A program made the translations under genes and the position numbers. A DNA stretch of 64,000 nt from Hymenobacter terrestris (GTDB lineage Bacteria > Bacteroidota > Bacteroidia > Cytophagales > Hymenobacteraceae), in NCBI RefSeq assembly GCF_013377905.1, contig NZ_JABKAV010000016.1:1-64000 (forward strand). Reading direction: 5' to 3'. Numbering within the stretch: the stretch's first letter is position 1; each line of letters opens with the position of its first letter. Shown piece after piece: positions 49,076 to 56,961 of this stretch. The notes beneath the pieces were generated by a model. That model searched no databases. It was given only the letters and a program-made list of their open reading frames with translations, and was not told the DNA's origin.

Positions 49076-50068
49076 ATGAAAAGATATATACTATGCGCCG
49101 GAGCGCTGTTGATCATGGGCAAAGCCACTGCTCAGCAACAGCCGCAGTTCAGCCACTATGGGTTCAATGGCATGCATCTGAACCCGGCTTATGCTGGTGT
49201 GAAAGGCTACGGCGAAATCACTGGCATCGGCCGCATTCAGTATTATGGCTACGATGCCTCCTTCGATTCCGGTGGTTCGCCTACTACGGCCTCCCTCACG
49301 GCCTCCCTGCCAGTGCCGGTGCTGGCCGGTGGTTTGGGAATAGGTATCTATCGAGACCGGATTGCCGAGTTATATACGACCAACGTGCAGCTCTCGTACT
49401 CGCGCCATCTCAAGTTGGGCGAGGGCATACTTGGTCTCGGGATTCAAGGCCTGCTCAATAATATTTATCACGGCACATACCGGTTCAACGACGAGAACGA
49501 TATAGCCGTGCCGCGGGAGGGTTCAGATGCTAAATTTGATGCGGGGGTAGGTGTCTGGTACGAAGCACCAAAATTTTATGCCGGCCTGAGCATGAACAAT
49601 CTGCTGCGTTCGGGCTACCGCTTTAAGAGTGAGGGCATCGCCAACGAAAAAACGGCGCAATATTTGACTGAGAACCATGTCTACCTGACTGGTGGCTACA
49701 ATATTGATCTGACTTCGGACGTTGTGATTACCCCGACTGCACTAGTGAAGCTCGTGCTGCCGGGAGAATTTGGCGACAGCGACAAACTGACTTTGCGTAA
49801 TGCTTCGTATGAGGTAGGAGCTAGGGCCACGTTCAATGACCGGTTCTGGGGCGGCCTGGGCTACCGCTCAGGAGATGCGTTTACGGCTCTGGGAGGAGTT
49901 TCCTTCGCTCAGGACAATGCGCTTCGGTTGGGATTAGCCTATGACCTAATTGCATTTGGCCAAGAAGCAAAAGCAACGAGCTCATTTGAGATAATGTTGA
50001 GTTACCGCTTGCCTAAACCAAGCTTAAATATCCGGCCAGCTATCCGGACACCCCGGTATAGCTTCTAG
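49076..50068 (+). CDS. PorP/SprF family type IX secretion outer-membrane protein
   Basis: A 330-residue outer-membrane beta-barrel of the PorP/SprF family. Signal peptide 1-19 (ending KATAQ); then the family opening QPQFSHYGFNGMHLNPAYAG, and alternating strands throughout (GLGIGIYRDRIAELYT, FYAGLSMNNLLRSGYRF, WGGLGYRSGDAFTALGG). PorP/SprF proteins bind the shaft or adhesin substrates of the type IX secretion system and can secrete type B CTD proteins. The gene stands immediately upstream of gldKLMN, which matches the canonical gliding/secretion order. It has its own likely promoter at 49021. Confidence 0.92.
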   Translation: MKRYILCAGALLIMGKATAQQQPQFSHYGFNGMHLNPAYAGVKGYGEITGIGRIQYYGYDASFDSGGSPTTASLTASLPVPVLAGGLGIGIYRDRIAELYTTNVQLSYSRHLKLGEGILGLGIQGLLNNIYHGTYRFNDENDIAVPREGSDAKFDAGVGVWYEAPKFYAGLSMNNLLRSGYRFKSEGIANEKTAQYLTENHVYLTGGYNIDLTSDVVITPTALVKLVLPGEFGDSDKLTLRNASYEVGARATFNDRFWGGLGYRSGDAFTALGGVSFAQDNALRLGLAYDLIAFGQEAKATSSFEIMLSYRLPKPSLNIRPAIRTPRYSF

Positions 50069-50238
50069 CAGACTGTTTTGAAGAGGAGAAAATGTGCTGT
50101 AGCTGCAGAAAATGAAATATTGGCTCAATCAACCGGCCAAACGGGTCTAGCAATCGTTTAACCGGCTGATACTTTAGTTGGTAGACAAATGTGTAGTGTT
50201 GGGCGGATTGCTTGCGTACCAACGGATGATTCACTAGA

Positions 50239-50267
50239 TTTGCCAGCCCGAAAAATTGTAATCTTTG
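50239..50267 (+). promoter_or_regulatory. possible -33/-7 pair before gldK
   Basis: TTTG at 50239-50242 and AATCTTTG at 50260-50267 (near TAnnTTTG) are spaced 17 bases, a little under the usual 19-21. They lie about 34 bases before the gldK ATG in a 233-base gap. Confidence 0.3.
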
Positions 50268-50301
50268 GTTATCCCCCTCGGTCGTCTTTTTACTTTTCAT
50301 A

Positions 50302-51312
50302 ATGAATAAGTTTTTCATCCTGCCCCTTGTCGCTTTCTCGGCTCTGCTGTTGGGCGGGTGCGGTTTCAGCAAAGGCCCTACCGGCGACTTGGTGGGCGCA
50401 GAAGACCGGCCAGAATTTAACCCGCAGGAAGTGCCCTACGGCATGGTTCCCTGCCCTGGTGGTACTTTCCACATGGGACAGACCGACCAGGACATTTCGG
50501 CCTCCATGGTTAACATGAACAAGCAGGTAACTATTGCCGGCTTCTACATGGATGAGACGGAAATCACCAACAACCAGTATCGCCAGTTCATGAATGCCAT
50601 CCGGCAGGACTCGATTGACGTGCTGGGTGAGGAGTACGTAATGACCGAGCTCTACCCCGATACGACGGTATGGGTGCGCGACTTCACTTACCACATGGGT
50701 GACCCGCTGATGGAGTATTACTACACGCACCCGGCCTTCGACGACTACCCCGTAGTAGGCGTTGACTGGTTTGCGGCCAAGTATTTCTGTAACTGGCGTA
50801 CCAAGCTAAAAAACCAGGCCAACGAAGAAGCCGGTCTGGCCCCTTATCCTAATTTCCGTTTGCCTTCGGAGGCTGAGTGGGAGTACGCCGCCCGTGGTGG
50901 CCGCGACCTAGCCACGTACCCTTGGGGTGGTCCTTACATGCGGAACTCCAACGGTTGCATGCTGGCCAACTTCAAGCCTGGCCGCGGCGACTATGCTTCC
51001 GACGGACATGCCTACACGGCTCCGGTTGCCTCGTTCTTCCCTAACGATTTCGGCCTGTATGATATGTCGGGCAACGTAGGCGAGTGGTGCGACGATGCCT
51101 ATATGGAAGCTTCTGTGCCAGTGGTATGGGATATGAACCCGACTAACCCTGATGATAACGAGCCCCGCAAAGTAGTGCGTGGCGGTTCGTGGAAGGACAT
51201 TGCGTATTTCCTGGAGACGGGAACCCGCAATTTCGAATACCAGGATTCGGCCCGCTCTTATATCGGTTTCCGCACCGCCATGATCCAGATTGGTTCGGGT
51301 GGCAGCCGTTAG
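50302..51312 (+). CDS. gldK: GldK/PorK, type IX secretion lipoprotein
   Basis: A 336-residue lipoprotein of the formylglycine-generating-enzyme/sulfatase-modifying fold. Signal peptide ends LLLGGCGFSK (Cys20). The SUMF1-like core is visible: GMVPCPGGTFHMGQ, FYMDETEITNNQYRQFM, RLPSEAEWEYAARGG, GNVGEWCDDA and RKVVRGGSWKD. GldK and GldN form the periplasmic ring attached to the outer membrane in the type IX system; catalytic FGE residues are not needed for that. Gene order gldK-gldL-gldM-gldN and the 65-base spacing to gldL support an operon. Confidence 0.94.
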   Translation: MNKFFILPLVAFSALLLGGCGFSKGPTGDLVGAEDRPEFNPQEVPYGMVPCPGGTFHMGQTDQDISASMVNMNKQVTIAGFYMDETEITNNQYRQFMNAIRQDSIDVLGEEYVMTELYPDTTVWVRDFTYHMGDPLMEYYYTHPAFDDYPVVGVDWFAAKYFCNWRTKLKNQANEEAGLAPYPNFRLPSEAEWEYAARGGRDLATYPWGGPYMRNSNGCMLANFKPGRGDYASDGHAYTAPVASFFPNDFGLYDMSGNVGEWCDDAYMEASVPVVWDMNPTNPDDNEPRKVVRGGSWKDIAYFLETGTRNFEYQDSARSYIGFRTAMIQIGSGGSR

Positions 51313-51377
51313 GCCAGTCAGCTTTTCTTTAAGACTCCTTTTATACCTCACCACTTCTTCTTCAACAACACAATCAA

Positions 51378-52187
51378 ATGGCAGCTAAAGGCGGTAATTT
51401 CCTGTACGATGTATTGATGCCCAAAATTTACGGTATCGGCGCAGCAGTCGTAATCGTAGGAGCTCTATTCAAAATTCAGCACTGGGATGGTGCCAGCGAA
51501 ATGCTCATCGTGGGTTTGGGCACTGAGGCTGTTATCTTCTTTCTGAGTGCGTTCCAGCCTACGTCCAAGGAAGTTGACTGGTCAATGGTTTACCCTGAGC
51601 TGAGTGAGGGATATGACCCTTCCACTGGTAACGCCAGCTTCCTGCAGCAGGACAATGGCGGCACGGGCCTGACCCGTAAGCTTGACGACATGCTGAAGGA
51701 TGCGAATGTAACCCCCGAAGCCATCAATTCGCTGGGCCAGGGCCTGAACCGCCTCAGCACTACCACCCAGCAGCTTGCCGGCTTAGGCGACGCTACCAAC
51801 GCTACCGACGAATACACGACCAAAGTTCGCTCGGCTGCCCAGTCACTGGAACGCATCAACGATTCGTATTCGAAGACGGCCGATGCTATGAGCACGATGG
51901 CCGACGCCACCGCCGATGCGGGTGCCTACCAACTCCAGGTGCAGAACGTAACCAAGAACCTGGGTGCACTCAACGCCGTGTACGAAATGGAACTGCAGGA
52001 TGCCAACTCGCACCTCAAGTCCATGAACCAGTTCTACGGAACGCTGGCCCAGGCCATGCAGAACCTGACCGAAGCTGGCAAGGAAACCGATCAGTTCAAG
52101 ACCGAAGTAACTAACCTGACTTCCAACTTGGGTTCGCTCAACCGCGTGTACGGCAACATGCTGAACGCCATGCGGGCCGGTAGCTAA
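51378..52187 (+). CDS. gldL: GldL/PorL, proton-driven motor membrane subunit
   Basis: A 269-residue inner-membrane protein with two N-terminal helices (about 16-31, IYGIGAAVVIVGALFK, and 42-60, MLIVGLGTEAVIFFLSAF). The Glu at residue 50 within helix 2 sits at the position of the essential channel Glu of Flavobacterium GldL. The C-terminal 200 residues form coiled and helical repeats (SLGQGLNRLSTTTQQLAGL, SNLGSLNRVYGNML). With GldM it makes the proton-driven motor of gliding and type IX secretion. Co-transcribed with gldK and gldM (55-base gap). Confidence 0.95.
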   Translation: MAAKGGNFLYDVLMPKIYGIGAAVVIVGALFKIQHWDGASEMLIVGLGTEAVIFFLSAFQPTSKEVDWSMVYPELSEGYDPSTGNASFLQQDNGGTGLTRKLDDMLKDANVTPEAINSLGQGLNRLSTTTQQLAGLGDATNATDEYTTKVRSAAQSLERINDSYSKTADAMSTMADATADAGAYQLQVQNVTKNLGALNAVYEMELQDANSHLKSMNQFYGTLAQAMQNLTEAGKETDQFKTEVTNLTSNLGSLNRVYGNMLNAMRAGS

Positions 52188-52242
52188 GCCGCATCCGGTA
52201 TAGCAAGTCAACACTCATATAGTATAGCAACAGGCATACAAG

Positions 52243-53823
52243 ATGGCGGGAGAAAAGGAAACTCCACGGCAGAAGATGATCGGGATGATGTACCTGGTAC
52301 TCACCGCGCTTCTGGCCTTGCAGGTAGATTCAGCAATTCTGTTAAAATTTAAATTCCTCGACGACAGCCTTTCCTCTATCAACGGGAAGGTATCGAAGGC
52401 GAACGACGGAACGGTAAAGGGTATTCAGGCCCAGGTAGAAAAAGCACGAAACCAGCCCAAAGATGTGGCGGTGTTCAAGCAGAGCCAGGAAGTGCGCGAG
52501 CGTACCAAAGAAACCATTGCCTATTTGGCTTCGGTGCGGGACCAACTCCTCACTAAAACGGAGAACAAAGGCAAAAACGAGTTTGCCAACATGAGTGCCG
52601 AAGACAAGGTGGCCGAGCTGATGCTGGGTGCCAACAAGGACGGTGTCGGCTACAAGATGAAAGGAGAGCTGAACAAGTACTCCGATTACATCAAAGGCAT
52701 CATTCCCGGCGTTACGCCCTTGGCCCTCGACGCCGGTCAGGATCCGATGGTGGTAGAAAAGAAGCAGAAGAACAAAAACTTCGCCCAGCTCAACTTCGAA
52801 AACACGCCGGTAGTAGCCGCTTTGGCTGTACTGTCGCAGAAGGAAGCTGAAGTGTTGAAATACGAGTCGGACGCGCTAAAAGTGCTGTCAGATAGAGTAG
52901 GTGGTACCATCATCGTATTCGACAAAATCGGAGCTTTTGCCAGCGCTGAATCGAACACGGTAGCGGCCGGCACTAAGTACAAAGCCGAGTTGTTCCTGAC
53001 GGCTTCGGCCTCGGGCCTCAATCCTAGTATGACCCTCAACGGCTCGCCAGTTTCGGTAGGCCCTGATGGCCGCGCCAAAGTGGAGTTCACAGCTCGTCCG
53101 GGCAACTTTGATAAGGATGGCAACGCCAAAGCCAGCTGGACGGGTACTATCCGTTTCAAGCAGAACGGCCGCGACACCACTTTCAAAGTGACGATGCCTT
53201 ACACCGTTACCAAGCCGGTAATGCAGATTCAGTCGGCTTCGGTGCAGGCGCTGTATTTCCGGTGCGGCAACAAGCTGAGCGTAAACGTACCCGCTTTGGG
53301 TGCCCAGTATGACCCGAGCTTCTCGGCTACCGGTGCAGCTACCATTAAAGGTGCTTCCAAAGGCGAAGTAACGCTGGTGCCTAACGCCAGCGAAGTAACG
53401 CTGAGCGTAAGCAGCGGTGGCAACCCCATCGGCTCGCAGAAATTCGAGGTGCGCCGCATTCCTAAGCCCGATATTCAGTGCTGGGTGGGCGGTCGTCCGG
53501 CTAACGAAAAGCAGGGCACGCCTATTACGGCCGTGCGCAACATGAACCTGAAGGCGGTGCCAGATGCTAGCTTCGCTACTTTCCTGCCCGACGACGCCCG
53601 ATTCCGGGTATCGCGCTACGAGGTAACGCTGGTTCGCGGTAAGCGTCCGGCCATCCCAATGATTCCCGTAAGCGGCCCCAATGCTGATCTGACAGCTGTA
53701 GTGAATGCTGCTCGTGAGGGTGACCGACTCTACATCGAAGTGAAGGGCGTTCAGCGCCAGAACTTCCAGGGTAACGTTGAGGATGTGCCAATGTCCAAAG
53801 TGTTCAATATTCCGCTGAACTAA
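52243..53823 (+). CDS. gldM: GldM/PorM, motor shaft subunit
   Basis: A 526-residue protein with one N-terminal membrane helix (about 14-33, IGMMYLVLTALLALQVDSAIL) and a large periplasmic shaft of Ig-like domains (D1-D4). Arg9 in the opening MAGEKETPRQKM fits the conserved Arg of GldM that engages the GldL Glu; this is a residue-position match by my counting. Periplasmic strings such as GSPVSVGPDGRAKVEFTA and RIPKPDIQCWVGG match the last domains. The GldLM complex spans inner membrane to the GldKN ring. Followed by gldN after 100 bases. Confidence 0.95.
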   Translation: MAGEKETPRQKMIGMMYLVLTALLALQVDSAILLKFKFLDDSLSSINGKVSKANDGTVKGIQAQVEKARNQPKDVAVFKQSQEVRERTKETIAYLASVRDQLLTKTENKGKNEFANMSAEDKVAELMLGANKDGVGYKMKGELNKYSDYIKGIIPGVTPLALDAGQDPMVVEKKQKNKNFAQLNFENTPVVAALAVLSQKEAEVLKYESDALKVLSDRVGGTIIVFDKIGAFASAESNTVAAGTKYKAELFLTASASGLNPSMTLNGSPVSVGPDGRAKVEFTARPGNFDKDGNAKASWTGTIRFKQNGRDTTFKVTMPYTVTKPVMQIQSASVQALYFRCGNKLSVNVPALGAQYDPSFSATGAATIKGASKGEVTLVPNASEVTLSVSSGGNPIGSQKFEVRRIPKPDIQCWVGGRPANEKQGTPITAVRNMNLKAVPDASFATFLPDDARFRVSRYEVTLVRGKRPAIPMIPVSGPNADLTAVVNAAREGDRLYIEVKGVQRQNFQGNVEDVPMSKVFNIPLN

Positions 53824-53923
53824 ACGTTGGTATGGATATTGGGTAGTGGGGAAGGATGCATTGGCCCTCCCGGCTTTATTTGAACCCACTACTTATTACC
53901 CGAATCCTTTCAACTACTTTGGT

Positions 53924-54790
53924 ATGAACAAGGTCCTTTCTTTCGCCGCTCTGGCGGCTGGTCTTATGCTGTCGGTGGCAGCTTCGGCGCAGGAACAAGC
54001 TACTACCGCGAGCAGCAACGGCTCGTACCGTCCAATTCCGAGTTCGGACATTATGTTCCGCAAAACGATTTGGCGGGCAATTGATCTGCGTGAGAAGCAG
54101 AACAAGCCCATGTTCTCCGAGGGCCGCGAAATTAGCGGTATCATCCTCGATGCCGTAAAACGCGGCGAACTGCAGGCCTACCGTAACGACTCGCTAACCA
54201 CTACGCTGTCCTCAGCGGAGGTAGTAAGCAACATGTCGTATCAGGAGGCTGCTGCTGGCCTCAGCGAGGAGGAAAAGGCTGCAGGCTTCTCCAACGAATC
54301 AACTGATGATTGGGGCGCTCCTGCTAAGAAAGGTGCGGCCAATGCAGCTCCGGCCGCGGCCCCCAGCTATGGTTATCGTCCCAAGGATATCTACCAGATG
54401 GAATTGAAGGAGGATATGATTTTCGACAAGAAACGGTCGAGAATGTATCACGACATCAAGTCAATAACTCTGCTGGTACCTTCTACGCTAAGCGCCAATA
54501 CGGCGGGCATTGAGAAGCCGATTGCCAGCTTCAAGTACAGCGACTTGGTGCGCGTGTTCCGGGCCAACCCCGATAAGGCTATCTGGTTCAATCCCCAGAA
54601 CGATGCCCAGCACAAGAACCTGGCTGATGCATTCGAGCTGTGGCTGTTCAACTCCTATATCGTGAAGGTGTCGAACCCGACCGACTCGCGCCTCGACGAA
54701 ATCTATGGCAGCCAGCAGCAGGGCATCCTCGCCTCGCAGCAAGCCGCCGCCGACCTGATTGAATACGAGTACAACCTGTGGTCTTTCTAA
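53924..54790 (+). CDS. gldN: GldN/PorN, periplasmic ring subunit
   Basis: A 288-residue secreted protein: signal peptide MNKVLSFAALAAGLMLSVA with cleavage after SASAQ-type sequence (about residue 23). Family strings include IPSSDIMFRKTIWRAIDLREKQNKP near residue 40, YQMELKEDMIFDKKRSRMYHDIKSITLLVP and the AIWFNPQNDAQHKNLADAFELWLFNSYIVK block. GldN binds GldK and GldM. The ATG at 53924 begins the signal peptide; the earlier ATG at 53846 lies 23 bases after gldM but gives a poor leader. A Gly/Ala/Pro-rich insert near 155-170 is non-conserved. Ends at a bidirectional terminator shared with uvrC. Confidence 0.94.
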   Translation: MNKVLSFAALAAGLMLSVAASAQEQATTASSNGSYRPIPSSDIMFRKTIWRAIDLREKQNKPMFSEGREISGIILDAVKRGELQAYRNDSLTTTLSSAEVVSNMSYQEAAAGLSEEEKAAGFSNESTDDWGAPAKKGAANAAPAAAPSYGYRPKDIYQMELKEDMIFDKKRSRMYHDIKSITLLVPSTLSANTAGIEKPIASFKYSDLVRVFRANPDKAIWFNPQNDAQHKNLADAFELWLFNSYIVKVSNPTDSRLDEIYGSQQQGILASQQAAADLIEYEYNLWSF

Positions 54791-54850
54791 ATCACAGGTG
54801 TTGCAGATGATAGGATGACGCAGACGCGGACGCCTTCCAGAAGCACAACA

Positions 54851-54904
54851 GTTAAAAAGCAACAGGCCCCGACCAAATTTGGTCGGGGCCTGTTGCTTTT
54901 TAAC
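54851..54904. terminator. perfect 54-base palindrome, bidirectional terminator
   Basis: Bases 54851-54877 and 54878-54904 are exact reverse complements (27 bp, no spacer; the centre caaatttg would form the loop), with A and T tracts at the ends. It lies between the convergent gldN and uvrC genes and serves both. Confidence 0.9.
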
Positions 54905-54917
54905 TTACTAATGTTCC

Positions 54918-56729
54918 TTATACAGCCGCGTCGGTTTGGCTGAAGTATTCGACCAAGATGCGGGCTTTAGCTTTGCCGACTTCAGTTACCAACTCGGCTT
55001 CAGACAGCTCGCGGATTTTCTTGACCGATTTGAACTTGAGCAGGAGTTTGTCGGCGGTGACGGGGCCGAGTCCTTTCACGTCGGTGAGCTCAGTTTTGAG
55101 GGTGCCCGCGTCGCGGCGGTCGCGATGGAAGGTGATGCCGAAGCGGTGGGCCTCGTCGCGCATGCGCTGGAATAAGCGCAAACTCTCGCTCTTCTTATCG
55201 ATATAGAGTGGCAGCGGATCGTTGGGTACATAGATTTCTTCGAGGCGCTTGGCGATACCGATTACGGCCATTTGACCCCATAGGCCGAGGTCCTTAATGG
55301 CTTTGACGGCCATGCTGAGCTGGCCCTTACCACCATCGACGATGACGAGCTGGGGTAGGCTGGATCCTTCGTCGGTGAGGCGGCGGTAGCGGCGCGTGAC
55401 CACTTCGTACATCGAGTCGAAGTCGTTGGGGCCGATAACGGTTTTGATATGGTAGTGCCGGTAGTCCTTTTTGCTGGGCCTAGCGTTGCGAAAACACACC
55501 ATAGCGGCCACCGGATTGTCGCCCTGGAAGTTGGAGTTGTCGAAGCATTCGATGTGCTTGGGCAGCTCAGTCAGGCGCAAATCCTTCTTGATAGTTTCCA
55601 TGATGCGCACCTCATTGAGGTCCTTGCTCCGGTCGTTCATGCTCTCCTTTTCCTTGCGCAGGTAAAGCACGTTTTTGAGGCTTAGCTCCAGCAGCTTGCG
55701 CTTGTCGCCAATCTGGGGCTGGGCTATTGCTACACCGGGCAGCGGCAAGGGCGGTAAGGCTACGTTGGTCAGGATTTCCTTCGACTCACTCTCGAACTCC
55801 TCGCGCATCTGCATCACCAGCACGGCCAGAATCTCGTCATCGGGCTCGTCGAGCTTCTTCTGTACCTCTACCGACTGGGTGAGCACGATGCTGCCATTCA
55901 TCACCTTGAGGTAGCTGATGAAGGCCGACTTCTCGTTCGAGGCAATAGCAAACACGTCAATATTCGTCAGGTTGGCATTGACGATGGTGCTCTTGCTCTG
56001 GAACTCGTCGAGCTTGTCAAGCTTCACCTTAAATTGGTGGGCCAGCTCGTACTGCTGCTCCTGAGCCGCCTGCGCCATCCGCTCGCGGAAGTATTGCTTG
56101 GGTAGGCGCAGGTCGCCGTTGAGAATCTGCCGGATTTGCTGGATGTACTGGTTGTACGTTTCCTCATCCTGGTTGCCCACGCAGGGGCCTTTGCAGTTAC
56201 CGATGTGGTACTCCAAACACACTTTGAACTTGCCAGCCTCGATGTTGGCCTCCGAGAGGTTATAAGTGCAGGTACGCAACGGGTACAGCGCCCGCATCAG
56301 CTCCAGCAGCAGGTTCATGCCCGTCACGTTGGCGTAGGGGCCGTAGTAGTGGCCGTCGCCGGGGCGCTTGGTGCGGGTGGGTATCAGACGCGGAAACCGC
56401 TCGTTGGTCAGCAGCAGATAAGGGTAGGTCTTGCCGTCTTTGAGCAGGATGTTGTACTTGGGCTGGTGCTGCTTGATGAGGTTGTTTTCGAGCAGAAACG
56501 CATCCGATTCCGAGTCTACAATCGTGAATTCGATGCGTCGGATGTTCTTGACCAGCTGCTGGGTTTTCTTGTTGTGGTCTTGTTTGGTGAAGTAGCTGCT
56601 GACTCGCTTGCGCAGGTCAATGGCCTTGCCCACGTAGATAATTGTGTCTTCGTCGCCAAAGTACTTGTACACCCCCGGACGGTGCGGGAGTTGGCGAATT
56701 TGGTCTTGCAGCTCGGGAGAGGCGGCCAT
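54918..56729 (-). CDS. uvrC: UvrABC excinuclease subunit C
   Basis: A 603-residue nucleotide-excision repair nuclease that cuts on both sides of UvrAB-marked lesions. The N-terminal GIY-YIG domain (about 15-95, GVYKYFGDEDTIIYVGKAIDLRKR) has its active-site residues; a UVR motif near residue 210 (EQQYELAHQFKVKLDKLDEF), the RNase H-like domain (about 375-530, IECFDNSNFQGDNPVAAMVCF) and C-terminal helix-hairpin-helix (LTDVKGLGPVTADKLLLKF) follow. Complete and typical length. Convergent with gldN; the next gene upstream on the same strand is 232 bases away with a terminator. Confidence 0.97.
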   Translation of the reverse strand: MAASPELQDQIRQLPHRPGVYKYFGDEDTIIYVGKAIDLRKRVSSYFTKQDHNKKTQQLVKNIRRIEFTIVDSESDAFLLENNLIKQHQPKYNILLKDGKTYPYLLLTNERFPRLIPTRTKRPGDGHYYGPYANVTGMNLLLELMRALYPLRTCTYNLSEANIEAGKFKVCLEYHIGNCKGPCVGNQDEETYNQYIQQIRQILNGDLRLPKQYFRERMAQAAQEQQYELAHQFKVKLDKLDEFQSKSTIVNANLTNIDVFAIASNEKSAFISYLKVMNGSIVLTQSVEVQKKLDEPDDEILAVLVMQMREEFESESKEILTNVALPPLPLPGVAIAQPQIGDKRKLLELSLKNVLYLRKEKESMNDRSKDLNEVRIMETIKKDLRLTELPKHIECFDNSNFQGDNPVAAMVCFRNARPSKKDYRHYHIKTVIGPNDFDSMYEVVTRRYRRLTDEGSSLPQLVIVDGGKGQLSMAVKAIKDLGLWGQMAVIGIAKRLEEIYVPNDPLPLYIDKKSESLRLFQRMRDEAHRFGITFHRDRRDAGTLKTELTDVKGLGPVTADKLLLKFKSVKKIRELSEAELVTEVGKAKARILVEYFSQTDAAV

Positions 56730-56884
56730 AACATCACAGAGTTTCGCTGATTTTTCAGCTGATTACGCAGGTTCTTGGTAGAAGCACAGAACAATATAAA
56801 GCTACGCTTGCGGCTCGGCAGAAGATGCGCGAATGAGGAAAGCCGCTGGTAGCTTCAGGTAAGTTGCACCAAACGACCAACAAA

Positions 56885-56914
56885 AAATGTGGCCGAGATG
56901 TCCCGGCCACATTT
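56885..56914 (-). terminator. terminator after the class A PBP gene
   Basis: Stem 56885-56894 with 56905-56914 (aaatgtggcc / ggccacattt), 10 bp, 10-base loop, preceded on the plus strand by an A run that reads as a T run on the minus strand. It is 48 bases downstream of the minus-strand PBP stop. Confidence 0.8.
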
Positions 56915-56961
56915 CATAAAAGTCAGTGCATTGAGCAGAAAGCCAGCGACCATCCGCGAGG

